This document shows positions 1 through 6,259 of a stretch of DNA of 8,631 bases, one piece after another (within the stretch, counting starts at the first letter, position 1; the number at the start of each line of letters is the position of its first letter). The notes under the pieces are model-generated. The model was not told where the DNA came from. It made no database searches and worked only from the letters and a program-made list of their open reading frames with translations. A program made the position numbers and the translations under genes. Origin of the DNA: an uncultured Bdellovibrio sp. (GTDB taxonomy: Bacteria > Bdellovibrionota > Bdellovibrionia > Bdellovibrionales > Bdellovibrionaceae); contig CAMLRE010000066.1 of the NCBI GenBank assembly GCA_946482355.1, positions 1 to 8,631 on the forward strand, given 5' to 3'.

Positions 1-1
1 T

Positions 2-562
2 AAAGACCGCGTTCGTTATTTTTTTCAAACTTGCAGCACAGATAGAAACGAAGGCACACGTTACCGCCAAGCGATTGGTTGTATGGATGCTTTTATCAAA
101 CAAAGCTCGTATCAATCATGGGTTTATATGGTTGGGCCGCATTCAATCAATGCTCCCGCTGGAAGCCCTTTAGATGCTGTTCAACATGTGCTTCGTTTGT
201 CAGAGATTAAATATTACGTGGCTCATCAGGCTGCTGTTTTGATGGGCATTGGTTGGTATAAGTTTAACCCGGGCACCCAAATGTGGGAGCGAACGGGTGG
301 TCATTTTTTCAACCTTTACGGCTATGCAGCCATGACCGGTTGGGGCGAAGATCAGGCTGATCTGTTCGTGGTCAACTCGTGGATTGATTATCGTTCTCGT
401 CCTATGAACGAGCAGTTTGATACAGTGAAAATAACAAGCACGGGCTATTTAAATCAGGCTTCAATGCCTTCAGAAGTTGCCTACGAATTAGCAGGTGAAG
501 GGTTTAATTTTGCTGAATATAAAGCCTTTGTTGAAGATATTTTTGTAGCATTCCCTTATTAA
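2..562 (+). CDS. Papain-like (C1-type) cysteine peptidase, C-terminal fragment
   Basis: The reading frame is open from the window edge, so the 5' end is missing; the ATG at 83 is internal. 186 residues are visible. The best family signal is GGHFFNLYGY followed 24 residues later by DLFVVNSW. This matches the conserved His region and the Asn-Ser-Trp region of C1 peptidases, making the fragment's His101 and Asn125 the candidate catalytic His and Asn. The nucleophilic Cys would lie upstream of the window. The segment AAVLMGIGWYKF, ahead of the His, resembles the strand that precedes the catalytic His in this fold. The His-Asn spacing is longer than in papain (16), implying a loop insertion. About 60 residues follow the NSW motif with no recognised domain. 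Family assignment rests on motifs only. A transglutaminase-like or inactive homologue is possible. Substrate and cellular location cannot be judged without the N-terminus. Confidence 0.55.
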   Translation, partial: KDRVRYFFQTCSTDRNEGTRYRQAIGCMDAFIKQSSYQSWVYMVGPHSINAPAGSPLDAVQHVLRLSEIKYYVAHQAAVLMGIGWYKFNPGTQMWERTGGHFFNLYGYAAMTGWGEDQADLFVVNSWIDYRSRPMNEQFDTVKITSTGYLNQASMPSEVAYELAGEGFNFAEYKAFVEDIFVAFPY

Positions 563-571
563 TTTTATCGC

Positions 572-600
572 TTGACGATAAGCGCTTGGCGCATTAGATT
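572..600 (+). promoter_or_regulatory. Sigma-70-type promoter for tRNA-Gly
   Basis: The -35 box is TTGACG (572-577; 5 of 6 to consensus). A 17-base spacer leads to the -10 box TAGATT (595-600; 4 of 6). Predicted transcription start is about 607, roughly 24 bases before the mature tRNA. The -35 box sits within a small dyad, TTATCG (565-570) and CGATAA (576-581), which lacks a T-run and so is not an obvious terminator for the peptidase gene. Inferred from sequence only. Confidence 0.6.
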
Positions 601-630
601 GATCCCTCACAACGCATACGCGTGTTAAAC

Positions 631-706
631 GCGGGAGTAGCTCAGTTGATAGAGCGTCGCCTTGCCAAGGCGAAGGTCGCGGGTTTGAGCCCCGTCTCCC
701 GCTCCA
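631..706 (+). tRNA. tRNA-Gly (GCC anticodon), CCA encoded
   Basis: A 76-base cloverleaf is complete. The acceptor stem is GCGGGAG (631-637) with CTCCCGC (696-702). The D stem is GCTC/GAGC. The anticodon stem is TCGCC/GGCGA around loop TTGCCAA, with anticodon GCC at 664-666. The T stem is GCGGG/CCCGT, closed by a G-T wobble. The discriminator is T703 and the CCA end is encoded at 704-706. It decodes GGC and GGU. One oddity is that the usual G19 of the D loop is A649, while the usual C56 of the T loop is T686. The tertiary G19-C56 pair therefore appears replaced by A19-U56. It is a single tRNA, not part of a cluster within the window. Confidence 0.97.
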
Positions 707-723
707 AATTTTCTTTATTTATC

Positions 724-757
724 AAACCCTTTCCGGATATCCTGAAAGGGTTTTTTT
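724..757 (+). terminator. Intrinsic terminator behind tRNA-Gly
   Basis: A ten-base-pair stem is formed by AAACCCTTTC (724-733) and GAAAGGGTTT (744-753). The loop contains the small palindrome GGATATCC, which can extend the helix. A run of seven T (751-757) overlaps the end of the stem. It lies 18 bases after the tRNA. Its T-run touches the start codon of the next gene, so it also acts as leader sequence for that gene. Confidence 0.88.
744..750 (+). promoter_or_regulatory. Ribosome binding site inside the terminator stem
   Basis: GAAAGGG is the only Shine-Dalgarno-like sequence before the ATG at 758, with a seven-base spacer made entirely of T. The same bases are the 3' arm of the terminator hairpin. 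In a read-through transcript the site would therefore be paired with CCCTTTC at 727-733. Confidence 0.6.
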
Positions 758-1735
758 ATGCGAATTTTAATCACAGGATCTACAGGTTTTATCGGACAAC
801 GTCTTGTTCAGCGATTAACGGCGAACGGTCACGATGTCGTGGGCACAGCTCGTAGTTTTTCCGGAGAAAATTTTTCGCGTTACACATTTATCGCCGCTGA
901 TTTATCAATGGCTTCACAGTGTGATCAGCTCACGCAAAATATCGATGTTGTGATTCACTGTGCGGGTAAAGCCGGAGTGTGGGGAAGTTTAGACGAGTAC
1001 ACACAAGCTAACGTAGTTACGACAAAAAATATTTTAGCTTCAGCTCAGAAAAACCATGTACGCCGCTTTATTAATATATCTTCGCCTTCGATTTATTTTG
1101 CTTTTAAAGATCAATTTGATCTGAAAGAAACTGATCTTCCGAAAAAGTTTTCAAATGCTTACGCGATTACAAAATTTCAAGCCGAACAATTAGTGCAGGC
1201 CGCACATAAGCCAGATTTTCTAACGGTATCGCTACGTCCTCGCGGTGTGATCGGTGCCGGTGATAGAAATTGGCTTCCGCGCATTATTGAAATGCAAAAA
1301 AACAAAAGCTTAGTTCAGTCGGGCTTAGGTGAAAACTTAGCTGATTTTACTTGCGTAGAAAATTTAATAGATGCGATTGAACTTTGCCTTACGACAAATG
1401 AAAAAAACATGGGTGAAGTTTATAATATTACAAATGGCATGCCTGAAAAACTATGGACGGTGATTGAAAGTTCACTTAAAGCTGTTGGTCTTTCAGCAGA
1501 ACATAAAAAAGTTTTTCTTTCACTGGCTATGGTTGTGGCCAAAATCTCAGAAATTATTCACACCTTAAAAAAGACCAAACAAGAACCGGCACTTTTACCT
1601 GTGAAAGTGGGTGTAGCAGCCTATTCGATGACTCTGGATATTTCGAAAGCGAAAACCAAACTTGGTTATAAACCACGGCAGTCTACAGACCAAGGTCTTC
1701 GCGAATTTGCTGAGTGGTATAACGACAAAAAATAA
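758..1735 (+). CDS. Extended SDR: NAD(P)-dependent epimerase/reductase family protein
   Basis: The 325-residue protein is a full-length extended short-chain dehydrogenase. It begins MRILITGSTGFIG, a Rossmann glycine motif at residues 7-13 (GxxGxxG). AADLS (46-50) and VIHCAG (65-70) are the usual nucleotide-site strands. SSPS (108-111) and Y135-A-I-T-K139 supply the catalytic Ser, Tyr and Lys. PRGVIGAGD (161-169) and the ENLIDAIELC segment near 191-200 match the substrate-side conserved motifs. Closest in style are 3-beta-hydroxysteroid dehydrogenase-like and nucleoside-diphosphate-sugar epimerase-like proteins, but the substrate is unknown. The start is firm because the Rossmann motif lies at its normal distance. 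There is no room for an ordinary promoter after the terminator. It is likely transcribed by read-through from the tRNA unit, or from a promoter I cannot recognise. No pathway partner is adjacent. Confidence 0.88.
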   Translation: MRILITGSTGFIGQRLVQRLTANGHDVVGTARSFSGENFSRYTFIAADLSMASQCDQLTQNIDVVIHCAGKAGVWGSLDEYTQANVVTTKNILASAQKNHVRRFINISSPSIYFAFKDQFDLKETDLPKKFSNAYAITKFQAEQLVQAAHKPDFLTVSLRPRGVIGAGDRNWLPRIIEMQKNKSLVQSGLGENLADFTCVENLIDAIELCLTTNEKNMGEVYNITNGMPEKLWTVIESSLKAVGLSAEHKKVFLSLAMVVAKISEIIHTLKKTKQEPALLPVKVGVAAYSMTLDISKAKTKLGYKPRQSTDQGLREFAEWYNDKK

Positions 1736-1775
1736 GTTTTACTTTGTTAAATTCATCAAAAATTTTAACGACTTA

Positions 1776-1798
1776 TCCTGTCTCATTCTGAAACAGGA
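1776..1798. other. Six-base-pair dyad in the SDR-lipoprotein gap
   Basis: TCCTGT (1776-1781) and ACAGGA (1793-1798) form a six-base-pair stem with an 11-base loop, 40 bases after the SDR stop. No T-run follows on the + strand, so it is at best a weak or factor-assisted 3' end. It could equally be an operator for the downstream operon. The rest of this roughly 100-base gap is AT-rich, apart from the promoter-like segment just before the next gene. Confidence 0.3.
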
Positions 1799-1800
1799 CG

Positions 1801-1828
1801 GTTAAGCGATAGTTAAGAATTCCGATAA
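1801..1828 (+). promoter_or_regulatory. Possible promoter and direct repeat just before the lipoprotein operon
   Basis: GTTAAG occurs twice, at 1801-1806 and 1812-1817, with an 11-base period. TCCGATAA (1821-1828) follows, only seven bases before the ATG. That octamer differs at one base from the flagellar sigma-28 -10 consensus GCCGATAA, and GATAAG within it could also serve as a weak sigma-70 -10. Either reading places the RNA start at or beside the ATG. The -35 match is poor in both cases, so this is tentative. Confidence 0.3.
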
Positions 1829-1834
1829 GTAGTT

Positions 1835-3499
1835 ATGCATTTTAGATGGAATTATGTGCTACTGGCGATCTTTTCAATTTTCTTTATGAACTGTCAGGGT
1901 CAGAAACTTGACCTGTCTGGCGCGTCGTCTTTAGGTGATACAATTGTTGATGATGGAAGTCGCACCGATGGTAGCGATTTAGGTTCTATTTACAATGTGA
2001 CAATGATTGTATCAGCTACACCACATATCAACGAATGGACAAATGCTGAACTTCCATTTGCGCCTCCCTCGCGTCCGCGCCAGGCTATGGGAGAAAATTA
2101 TTCAGACACACAAACACCATTTAAGTTCGAATACACTTATCCACCCAATAACTATAAATTAACAACCGCTCATATTTTAATGGATACTTCTCGTGATAGT
2201 TCAGACACCGAAGGTATTTTTATCGACGGCGTTTTTACAGGGCGTGTGCCAGGCAGTATGGTCGGAACAAGTCCGATGATTACACACAGGCATTATTTCT
2301 GTGCGCAACAAGCTTGTGCTGGAGCTACGGCTCCCGCAAGTCCAACAAACACCTACTACATGGACTGGGCGTTAACTCACTATAAGCAAAACACCGTAAA
2401 TACTTTTGACTTAGATGTTGAAGATTTATTAGCGCCAACAAGTTTAAGTCCTGTGGGAGTGGTTTCTGATGGTGTTGTGCGCGTAGTAACCGGAGATGAT
2501 TCTCCAGTGTATAAAGCGCTTTTGGTTCTTGAAGGAATCACGATTTCTAAAACGCCACTGACATGTTCAAACTCACCAAATTATACTTTTTCAAATGTGT
2601 ATATTCATAACGATGGTAATAGTATTAGTCAGGCTGCGTTTTCAGGAACTGTAGTTGCGCCGAATACTTCGTGGTCATCAGGTCAAGCCGGTTTTCGTTC
2701 GGTTGAATTTTATTACGATCCAAAACTTCCGCGCGTGAGTACTGATTTTATTACCATCACTTCAGCAACTGTAAACTTACGTGTGAAACGCCAGGCCAGT
2801 GGAACTGCGGCGATCGTTGTCAATGGTGTAGGTATTGCTGAAGCGGGCTTTGACCGCAGTACGGCCACAGTTGCGGTCGAGCGCTGGATTGATACGGCTT
2901 CAGTGATCTCAGCCTGGACATCTTTCGTTAGCAGCATACCGGCTACAAACACAGACACGACAACAAAAATTTATCTCGCCAGTATTTTTAGTGCAGACAC
3001 CATGAAAGAACTTCTTTCACAAGGTAAGTTAAATATTTCTTTAGCAGGAAGTTTAGGAACAGCTTACGGTCAAGCAGCGACCTCAGGGCGTACTTATGGT
3101 GTGACCGTGGCAGGACCAGAGCTTGCGCTGCAAGGTACATTCTATACTGAAATTTGCACAGTTCCAAATAACCCAGATTCACCTTTAAATGATAACGGTG
3201 ATGTTCCTACGGGCCTAGATGGTGCGAGCCCAATTATCAGTTCAATTCAAGTGGTGAACATCACGCAAAATTCAGCAACGATTCAGTGGTTAACCAACGA
3301 GCCTGCCACAACACAAGTGGGTTATGGTCTTGGTAATACAGACACAAACACGACATTAGATTCAACACTTTCAGTTTTTCATAGCGTTACTGTCACGGGA
3401 TTAAGCCCTTATAAGTTTTATACTTACGTTGTTAAATCACAAGACGGCAGCGCTAATTTAACAATTTCAGGGGCCAAAGTTTTTAGGACACTACGATAA
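1835..3499 (+). CDS. Large exported lipoprotein with C-terminal fibronectin-III-like domain
   Basis: The 554-residue protein has an N-terminal signal with Arg4, a hydrophobic stretch (7-18) and Cys20 as likely lipidation site (FMNC, a loose lipobox). An in-frame stop at 1826-1828 means the ATG at 1835 is the only ordinary start. No good Shine-Dalgarno precedes it. Residues 21-55 are a Ser/Gly/Asp-rich linker. Residues about 56-440 are beta-rich and unrecognised, and may be two related domains (about 58-236 and 286-437). Cys156, Cys161, Cys244 and Cys441 could form disulphides. After a Pro/Asn/Asp linker (442-464), residues 465-554 form an Fn3-like or purple-acid-phosphatase-N-like domain (SATIQW, NEPATTQVGYG, HSVTVTGLSPYKFYTYVVKS). 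The stop overlaps the next start as TAATG. The likely location is the outer membrane or cell surface. A binding or adhesive role is only suggested by the Fn3 domain. Confidence 0.8.
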   Translation: MHFRWNYVLLAIFSIFFMNCQGQKLDLSGASSLGDTIVDDGSRTDGSDLGSIYNVTMIVSATPHINEWTNAELPFAPPSRPRQAMGENYSDTQTPFKFEYTYPPNNYKLTTAHILMDTSRDSSDTEGIFIDGVFTGRVPGSMVGTSPMITHRHYFCAQQACAGATAPASPTNTYYMDWALTHYKQNTVNTFDLDVEDLLAPTSLSPVGVVSDGVVRVVTGDDSPVYKALLVLEGITISKTPLTCSNSPNYTFSNVYIHNDGNSISQAAFSGTVVAPNTSWSSGQAGFRSVEFYYDPKLPRVSTDFITITSATVNLRVKRQASGTAAIVVNGVGIAEAGFDRSTATVAVERWIDTASVISAWTSFVSSIPATNTDTTTKIYLASIFSADTMKELLSQGKLNISLAGSLGTAYGQAATSGRTYGVTVAGPELALQGTFYTEICTVPNNPDSPLNDNGDVPTGLDGASPIISSIQVVNITQNSATIQWLTNEPATTQVGYGLGNTDTNTTLDSTLSVFHSVTVTGLSPYKFYTYVVKSQDGSANLTISGAKVFRTLR

Positions 3500-4038
3500 T
3501 GAAAACACAAAAATATAACTTCATCATTTTTATCGTAAGCTTTTTTGTTTCGCTATCAGCATTAGCGCAATCAAAGAATGTGTATCGCACATCATTTAGT
3601 TTTATTCCGCTGGCCACTTCAACAAAGCAAGCAGGTAATGGGCCTGAAGGCAGCACGATCATGAGCCAATTTGAATTTGGCGTGCACAAACCTTTTTGGG
3701 GTTACGGCTTAGTTTACCAGTATGACCAACACGGTGATTTTCAAAAAGACACGGGGTTTGGATTAAAATTAGAAGTTAATTACAAGGCGATGTATCTTGA
3801 TTTAGGTTATCTTTTAGGTGTTGAAAGAGTTTATGACGACCGCACCTATGAAAAAGAAACCGGCGATGGTTATTATATCGGTTTAGGCGGAAGAGTAAAT
3901 TTTGGTAAAAGATATTTCTTTAACCTGACCTACAAACACCGCGTGCACACTTTAAAAAAACAAGACGACACCGCTTTATCTGACCCTATCATTCAGACTG
4001 ATTCTTACCCATTATTGGGTGTAGGAGTGAGTTTCTGA
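3499..4038 (+). CDS. Small outer-membrane beta-barrel protein
   Basis: The 179-residue protein has a clear Sec signal: Lys2 and Lys5, a hydrophobic core at 8-22, and cleavage after ALA at 23. The mature part of about 156 residues alternates polar and apolar residues in aromatic-rich strands, for example YGLVYQY, GFGLKLEVNY, YLDLGYLLGVER, YYIGLGGRVNFG and RYFFNLTYKHRVHTL. It ends in LLGVGVSF, with the C-terminal Phe typical of proteins recognised by the BAM complex. The size suits an eight-stranded barrel of OmpA-N or OmpW type, but no specific family is recognised. The start overlaps the preceding stop by one base (TAATG), and AGGA lies 10 bases upstream, so translation is probably coupled. 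It is sandwiched between two lipoprotein genes. That fits a scaffold or surface-presentation partner, which is inference. Confidence 0.82.
   Translation: MKTQKYNFIIFIVSFFVSLSALAQSKNVYRTSFSFIPLATSTKQAGNGPEGSTIMSQFEFGVHKPFWGYGLVYQYDQHGDFQKDTGFGLKLEVNYKAMYLDLGYLLGVERVYDDRTYEKETGDGYYIGLGGRVNFGKRYFFNLTYKHRVHTLKKQDDTALSDPIIQTDSYPLLGVGVSF
4023..4027 (+). promoter_or_regulatory. Ribosome binding site pointing to a CTG start
   Basis: AGGAG at 4023-4027 lies seven bases before CTG at 4035 and inside the end of the barrel gene. No comparable site precedes the TTG at 4059, where the upstream sequence is T-rich. The site therefore decides the start of the propeller lipoprotein gene. Confidence 0.65.
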
Positions 4039-4859
4039 GAAACATAATTCTTTTTGTTTTGTTCTTAAGTGTTATTGCTGGCTGCGGGAAAAGACCCGCA
4101 GAACTTTTACGTCTGCAACAAGCTTACCCTGAAGATTTTCCGATTTATGCCACCGTCGGGGATGGAACAGGCCGCATTTGGAAAATTGATCGTGATGGAA
4201 CTAAAACTGAATTTCTAACAGGTCTAAATGAGCCACAGGGTTTAGCCACTGATGGTAAAGGCAATCTCTATGTGGTTGAGCAGGGTAACTCAAGGCTTTT
4301 ACGTTATGATATAGCCACCAAAACACAAACGGTTTTGGCTACGGGCCTTTCGGTTCCAACTTCGGTCTCTGTTGATTCTAAAGGTGAAGTTTATGTCGCC
4401 GAAGAAGGGGCTAACCGCATTAAAAAGATTTCTGATTTATCAACATACGCTTCGTTTTCAAGTGCGGCATCAGCTTTTACTTTTGGAATTGGCGATCAAC
4501 CGGTGATTGGTTTTTTTAATCTGAATCTGGTGCAGTGGGGATTAGAACGCACGCCAGATATTGCAGTTTTAAAACCCATCAGCATGACAAAAGATGTTTT
4601 AGGCCGCATTTATGTTTCTGAAGGCACTGATTCTAACTCGCGCGTAATTCGCATAGGGCCAACAGCTTCTGACACTTCAGAAGTTATTGTGAACGGTTTA
4701 AACGGGGCATTTGGTGTTGTGACTGACCGTTCAGGAAATGTCTTTGTCGCAGAAACCGCTGAATCACGTATTGTGTATGTCACTCAAAATAGTCAGCTGT
4801 ATAAGTTTGTTGATCTGACTGCGCCGTTATATATGACGATGACGCGCATTCTTGAGTGA
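4035..4859 (+). CDS. NHL-type beta-propeller lipoprotein, probable CTG start
   Basis: Started at CTG 4035, the protein has 274 residues and begins MRNIILFVLFLSVIAGC: Arg2, a hydrophobic core, and a textbook lipobox ending at Cys17. Starting at TTG 4059 would leave eight residues before the Cys and no basic residue, too short to be exported. The mature part carries NHL or SMP-30-like blades: EPQGLATDGKGNLYVVEQGN (66-85), SVPTSVSVDSKGEVYVAEEG (106-125), KPISMTKDVLGRIYVSEG (180-197) and GAFGVVTDRSGNVFVAETAE (224-243). A roughly 47-residue segment rich in Phe, Ala and Ser separates the second and third. Such propellers bind ligands or partners and are seldom assigned from sequence alone. The gene overlaps the barrel gene as CTGA. 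Its TGA is immediately followed by the stop of thiL on the other strand. Confidence 0.82.
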   Translation: MRNIILFVLFLSVIAGCGKRPAELLRLQQAYPEDFPIYATVGDGTGRIWKIDRDGTKTEFLTGLNEPQGLATDGKGNLYVVEQGNSRLLRYDIATKTQTVLATGLSVPTSVSVDSKGEVYVAEEGANRIKKISDLSTYASFSSAASAFTFGIGDQPVIGFFNLNLVQWGLERTPDIAVLKPISMTKDVLGRIYVSEGTDSNSRVIRIGPTASDTSEVIVNGLNGAFGVVTDRSGNVFVAETAESRIVYVTQNSQLYKFVDLTAPLYMTMTRILE

Positions 4860-5858
4860 TTAGAAATGTTCGAAGCTTTTTCCAGAAAGCTGGCTTAGTT
4901 TTCCATTTAATTTAAAAACTAAATCTTGTGGGTCTTTGGTTAAATGGCCAATTGGATAAAGTGGCTTATTAAAACTTGCCTGATATTGCTTTTGTAATTG
5001 CGAAAAATCTTTTTCATTAACGCTAACTAATAAACAATAATCTTCACCACCGATAGCGGCCATATCAGTCGCATTCCAATTATTTTTTAAAGCCACAGCT
5101 TTTAATTCATTTGATAGCGGAAGCTTTTCCAGATGAATTTCAGCACCCACTTTAGAAGAGGACATTAATTTTTTAAGATCTGAATTTAAACCATCAGATA
5201 AATCCATCATCGCCGTTACGGCATTTGAGGCCGCCAAAAACTGACCTTCGCCAAGTTGGGGTTCGGGGCGGTAATGGCGATCAATTAAAGTTTGAGTATC
5301 AGAATTAATTTCTAAATTCTTAAGTACACACTGTAAACCCGCTGCTGAATCACCTAAGCTAGTTGTCACGCAGATAATATCACCAGGCTTTGCGGTATGA
5401 CGGTATTTAATTTGATCGGGTTTGGCTTCACCTAAAGCGGTGATAGAAATCATCATACGATCAGGCGTTCTTACTGTGTCGCCACCCAGTAAAGTAACGT
5501 TATTTTTTGAAAGTAAAGTTTTTAATCCTGAAAAAAAATCTTCTAGCCATTGGCTTTCAGTCTGTGGTGATAAAGCTAACGTTAAAAAGACATGTTTAGG
5601 TTTAGCACCCATGGCCGCTATATCACTTAAATTTACGGCTAAAGATTTAAAGCCCAGATCGAAGGCTGAAATTTTATCTTTGATAAAATGCACATCTTCA
5701 ATCAGTGCATCAGTGGTTACAACCTGAGAAAGGTTTTCAGAAACCGGAATAACAGCGCAATCATCTCCAATCCCCAAAATGTTTTTTGGGGTATCGGTAT
5801 TAAACGCTTTTATTAAGCGGGCGATGATTTGCTCTTCGCCCATTTCGCTAATTTTCAA
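4860..5858 (-). CDS. thiL: Thiamine-monophosphate kinase
   Basis: ThiL phosphorylates thiamine monophosphate with ATP to the active cofactor thiamine diphosphate in the cytoplasm. The 332-residue length is normal for the family. Conserved motifs are in order: GIGDDCAV (29-36, with D32 and D33), TTDALIEDVHF (48-58), SLAVNLSDIAAMGAKP (72-87), GGDT (125-128), SLGDSAAG (167-174), MDLSDG (218-223) and GGEDY (270-274). The acidic residues in these motifs bind Mg-ATP in characterised homologues, and none is missing. The annotated start is TTG at 5858, directly after the stop of the upstream gene (TAATTG). An in-frame ATG at 5843 would give MGEEQIIARLI, closer to the usual ThiL N-terminus. Neither start has a strong Shine-Dalgarno. 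Expression depends on the upstream small gene's promoter, and no other thiamine gene is in view. Confidence 0.95.
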   Translation of the reverse strand: MKISEMGEEQIIARLIKAFNTDTPKNILGIGDDCAVIPVSENLSQVVTTDALIEDVHFIKDKISAFDLGFKSLAVNLSDIAAMGAKPKHVFLTLALSPQTESQWLEDFFSGLKTLLSKNNVTLLGGDTVRTPDRMMISITALGEAKPDQIKYRHTAKPGDIICVTTSLGDSAAGLQCVLKNLEINSDTQTLIDRHYRPEPQLGEGQFLAASNAVTAMMDLSDGLNSDLKKLMSSSKVGAEIHLEKLPLSNELKAVALKNNWNATDMAAIGGEDYCLLVSVNEKDFSQLQKQYQASFNKPLYPIGHLTKDPQDLVFKLNGKLSQLSGKSFEHF

Positions 5859-6233
5859 TTACTGACATCCATCCGGTGAAGTTACAGAGCTAACTTCTAA
5901 ATTATCACCGTTTTGGAAATCATATTCAACACTTTCAACAGTGATTTCTGCATAAGACGGGTGCATACCATCAAAATAGTAACGAGAAGAAAATACAGTT
6001 GTGTAATAATAATCAGTGATACCTTGATCTACTTTTTCTACGCGCACCGTAGTGGCTTCTTCAGTTAAACGGTAAGCCGTGATTAAGTTTGAGCAACGTG
6101 CATTAAGAGTTTCTAAAATGCGAGCTTGTAACTCTTTAGAAATCGGTGAATCTTTTTTAAAAACAGATTCAGTCGTGTTGGCGAAAGACGATAAAGATAA
6201 GGCCGTAATAGCGGCGATGATAAGTGTTTTCAC
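5859..6233 (-). CDS. Small secreted protein of unknown function, upstream of thiL
   Basis: The GTG at 6233 is chosen because AGGAG sits seven bases upstream and the protein then starts MKTLIIAAITALSLSSFA, a standard Sec signal peptide with likely cleavage after residue 18. An upstream in-frame GTG at 6260 would add nine residues and place the start ahead of the ribosome site. The 124-residue protein has a mature part of about 106 residues: first helical (KELQARILETLNARCSNLITAYRLTEE), then beta-rich with many Tyr (TDYYYTTVFSSRYYFDG). Cys47 and Cys123 are the only cysteines and could form a periplasmic disulphide joining the two ends. I do not recognise the family. It is the first gene of a two-gene operon with thiL, with stop and start adjoining. 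That may reflect shared transcription rather than shared function. Confidence 0.8.
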   Translation of the reverse strand: MKTLIIAAITALSLSSFANTTESVFKKDSPISKELQARILETLNARCSNLITAYRLTEEATTVRVEKVDQGITDYYYTTVFSSRYYFDGMHPSYAEITVESVEYDFQNGDNLEVSSVTSPDGCQ

Positions 6234-6240
6234 TTTGAGT

Positions 6241-6245
6241 CTCCT
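6241..6245 (-). promoter_or_regulatory. Ribosome binding site fixing the GTG start at 6233
   Basis: On the - strand AGGAG precedes GTG at 6233 by seven bases (ACTCAAA). This is the strongest Shine-Dalgarno in the right half of the window and rules out the longer frame that begins upstream of it. Confidence 0.75.
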
Positions 6246-6259
6246 ATGTGTGTAGCGCA

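Noticed and set aside
622..855. Open + strand frame running across the tRNA and the start of the SDR gene
   Set aside because: It covers tRNA-Gly and the terminator, and it lies out of frame with the well-supported SDR protein.
2713..3689. Open - strand frames at 2713-2958, 2988-3182 and 3483-3689
   Set aside because: They lie opposite the lipoprotein and barrel genes, have no ribosome site or recognisable protein character, and look like shadows.
4059..4061. TTG as start of the propeller lipoprotein
   Set aside because: It has no ribosome site and leaves only eight residues, none basic, before the lipobox Cys. CTG at 4035 explains both features better.
5422..5727. Open + strand frame inside thiL
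   Set aside because: It is antisense to conserved ThiL motifs; no independent evidence.
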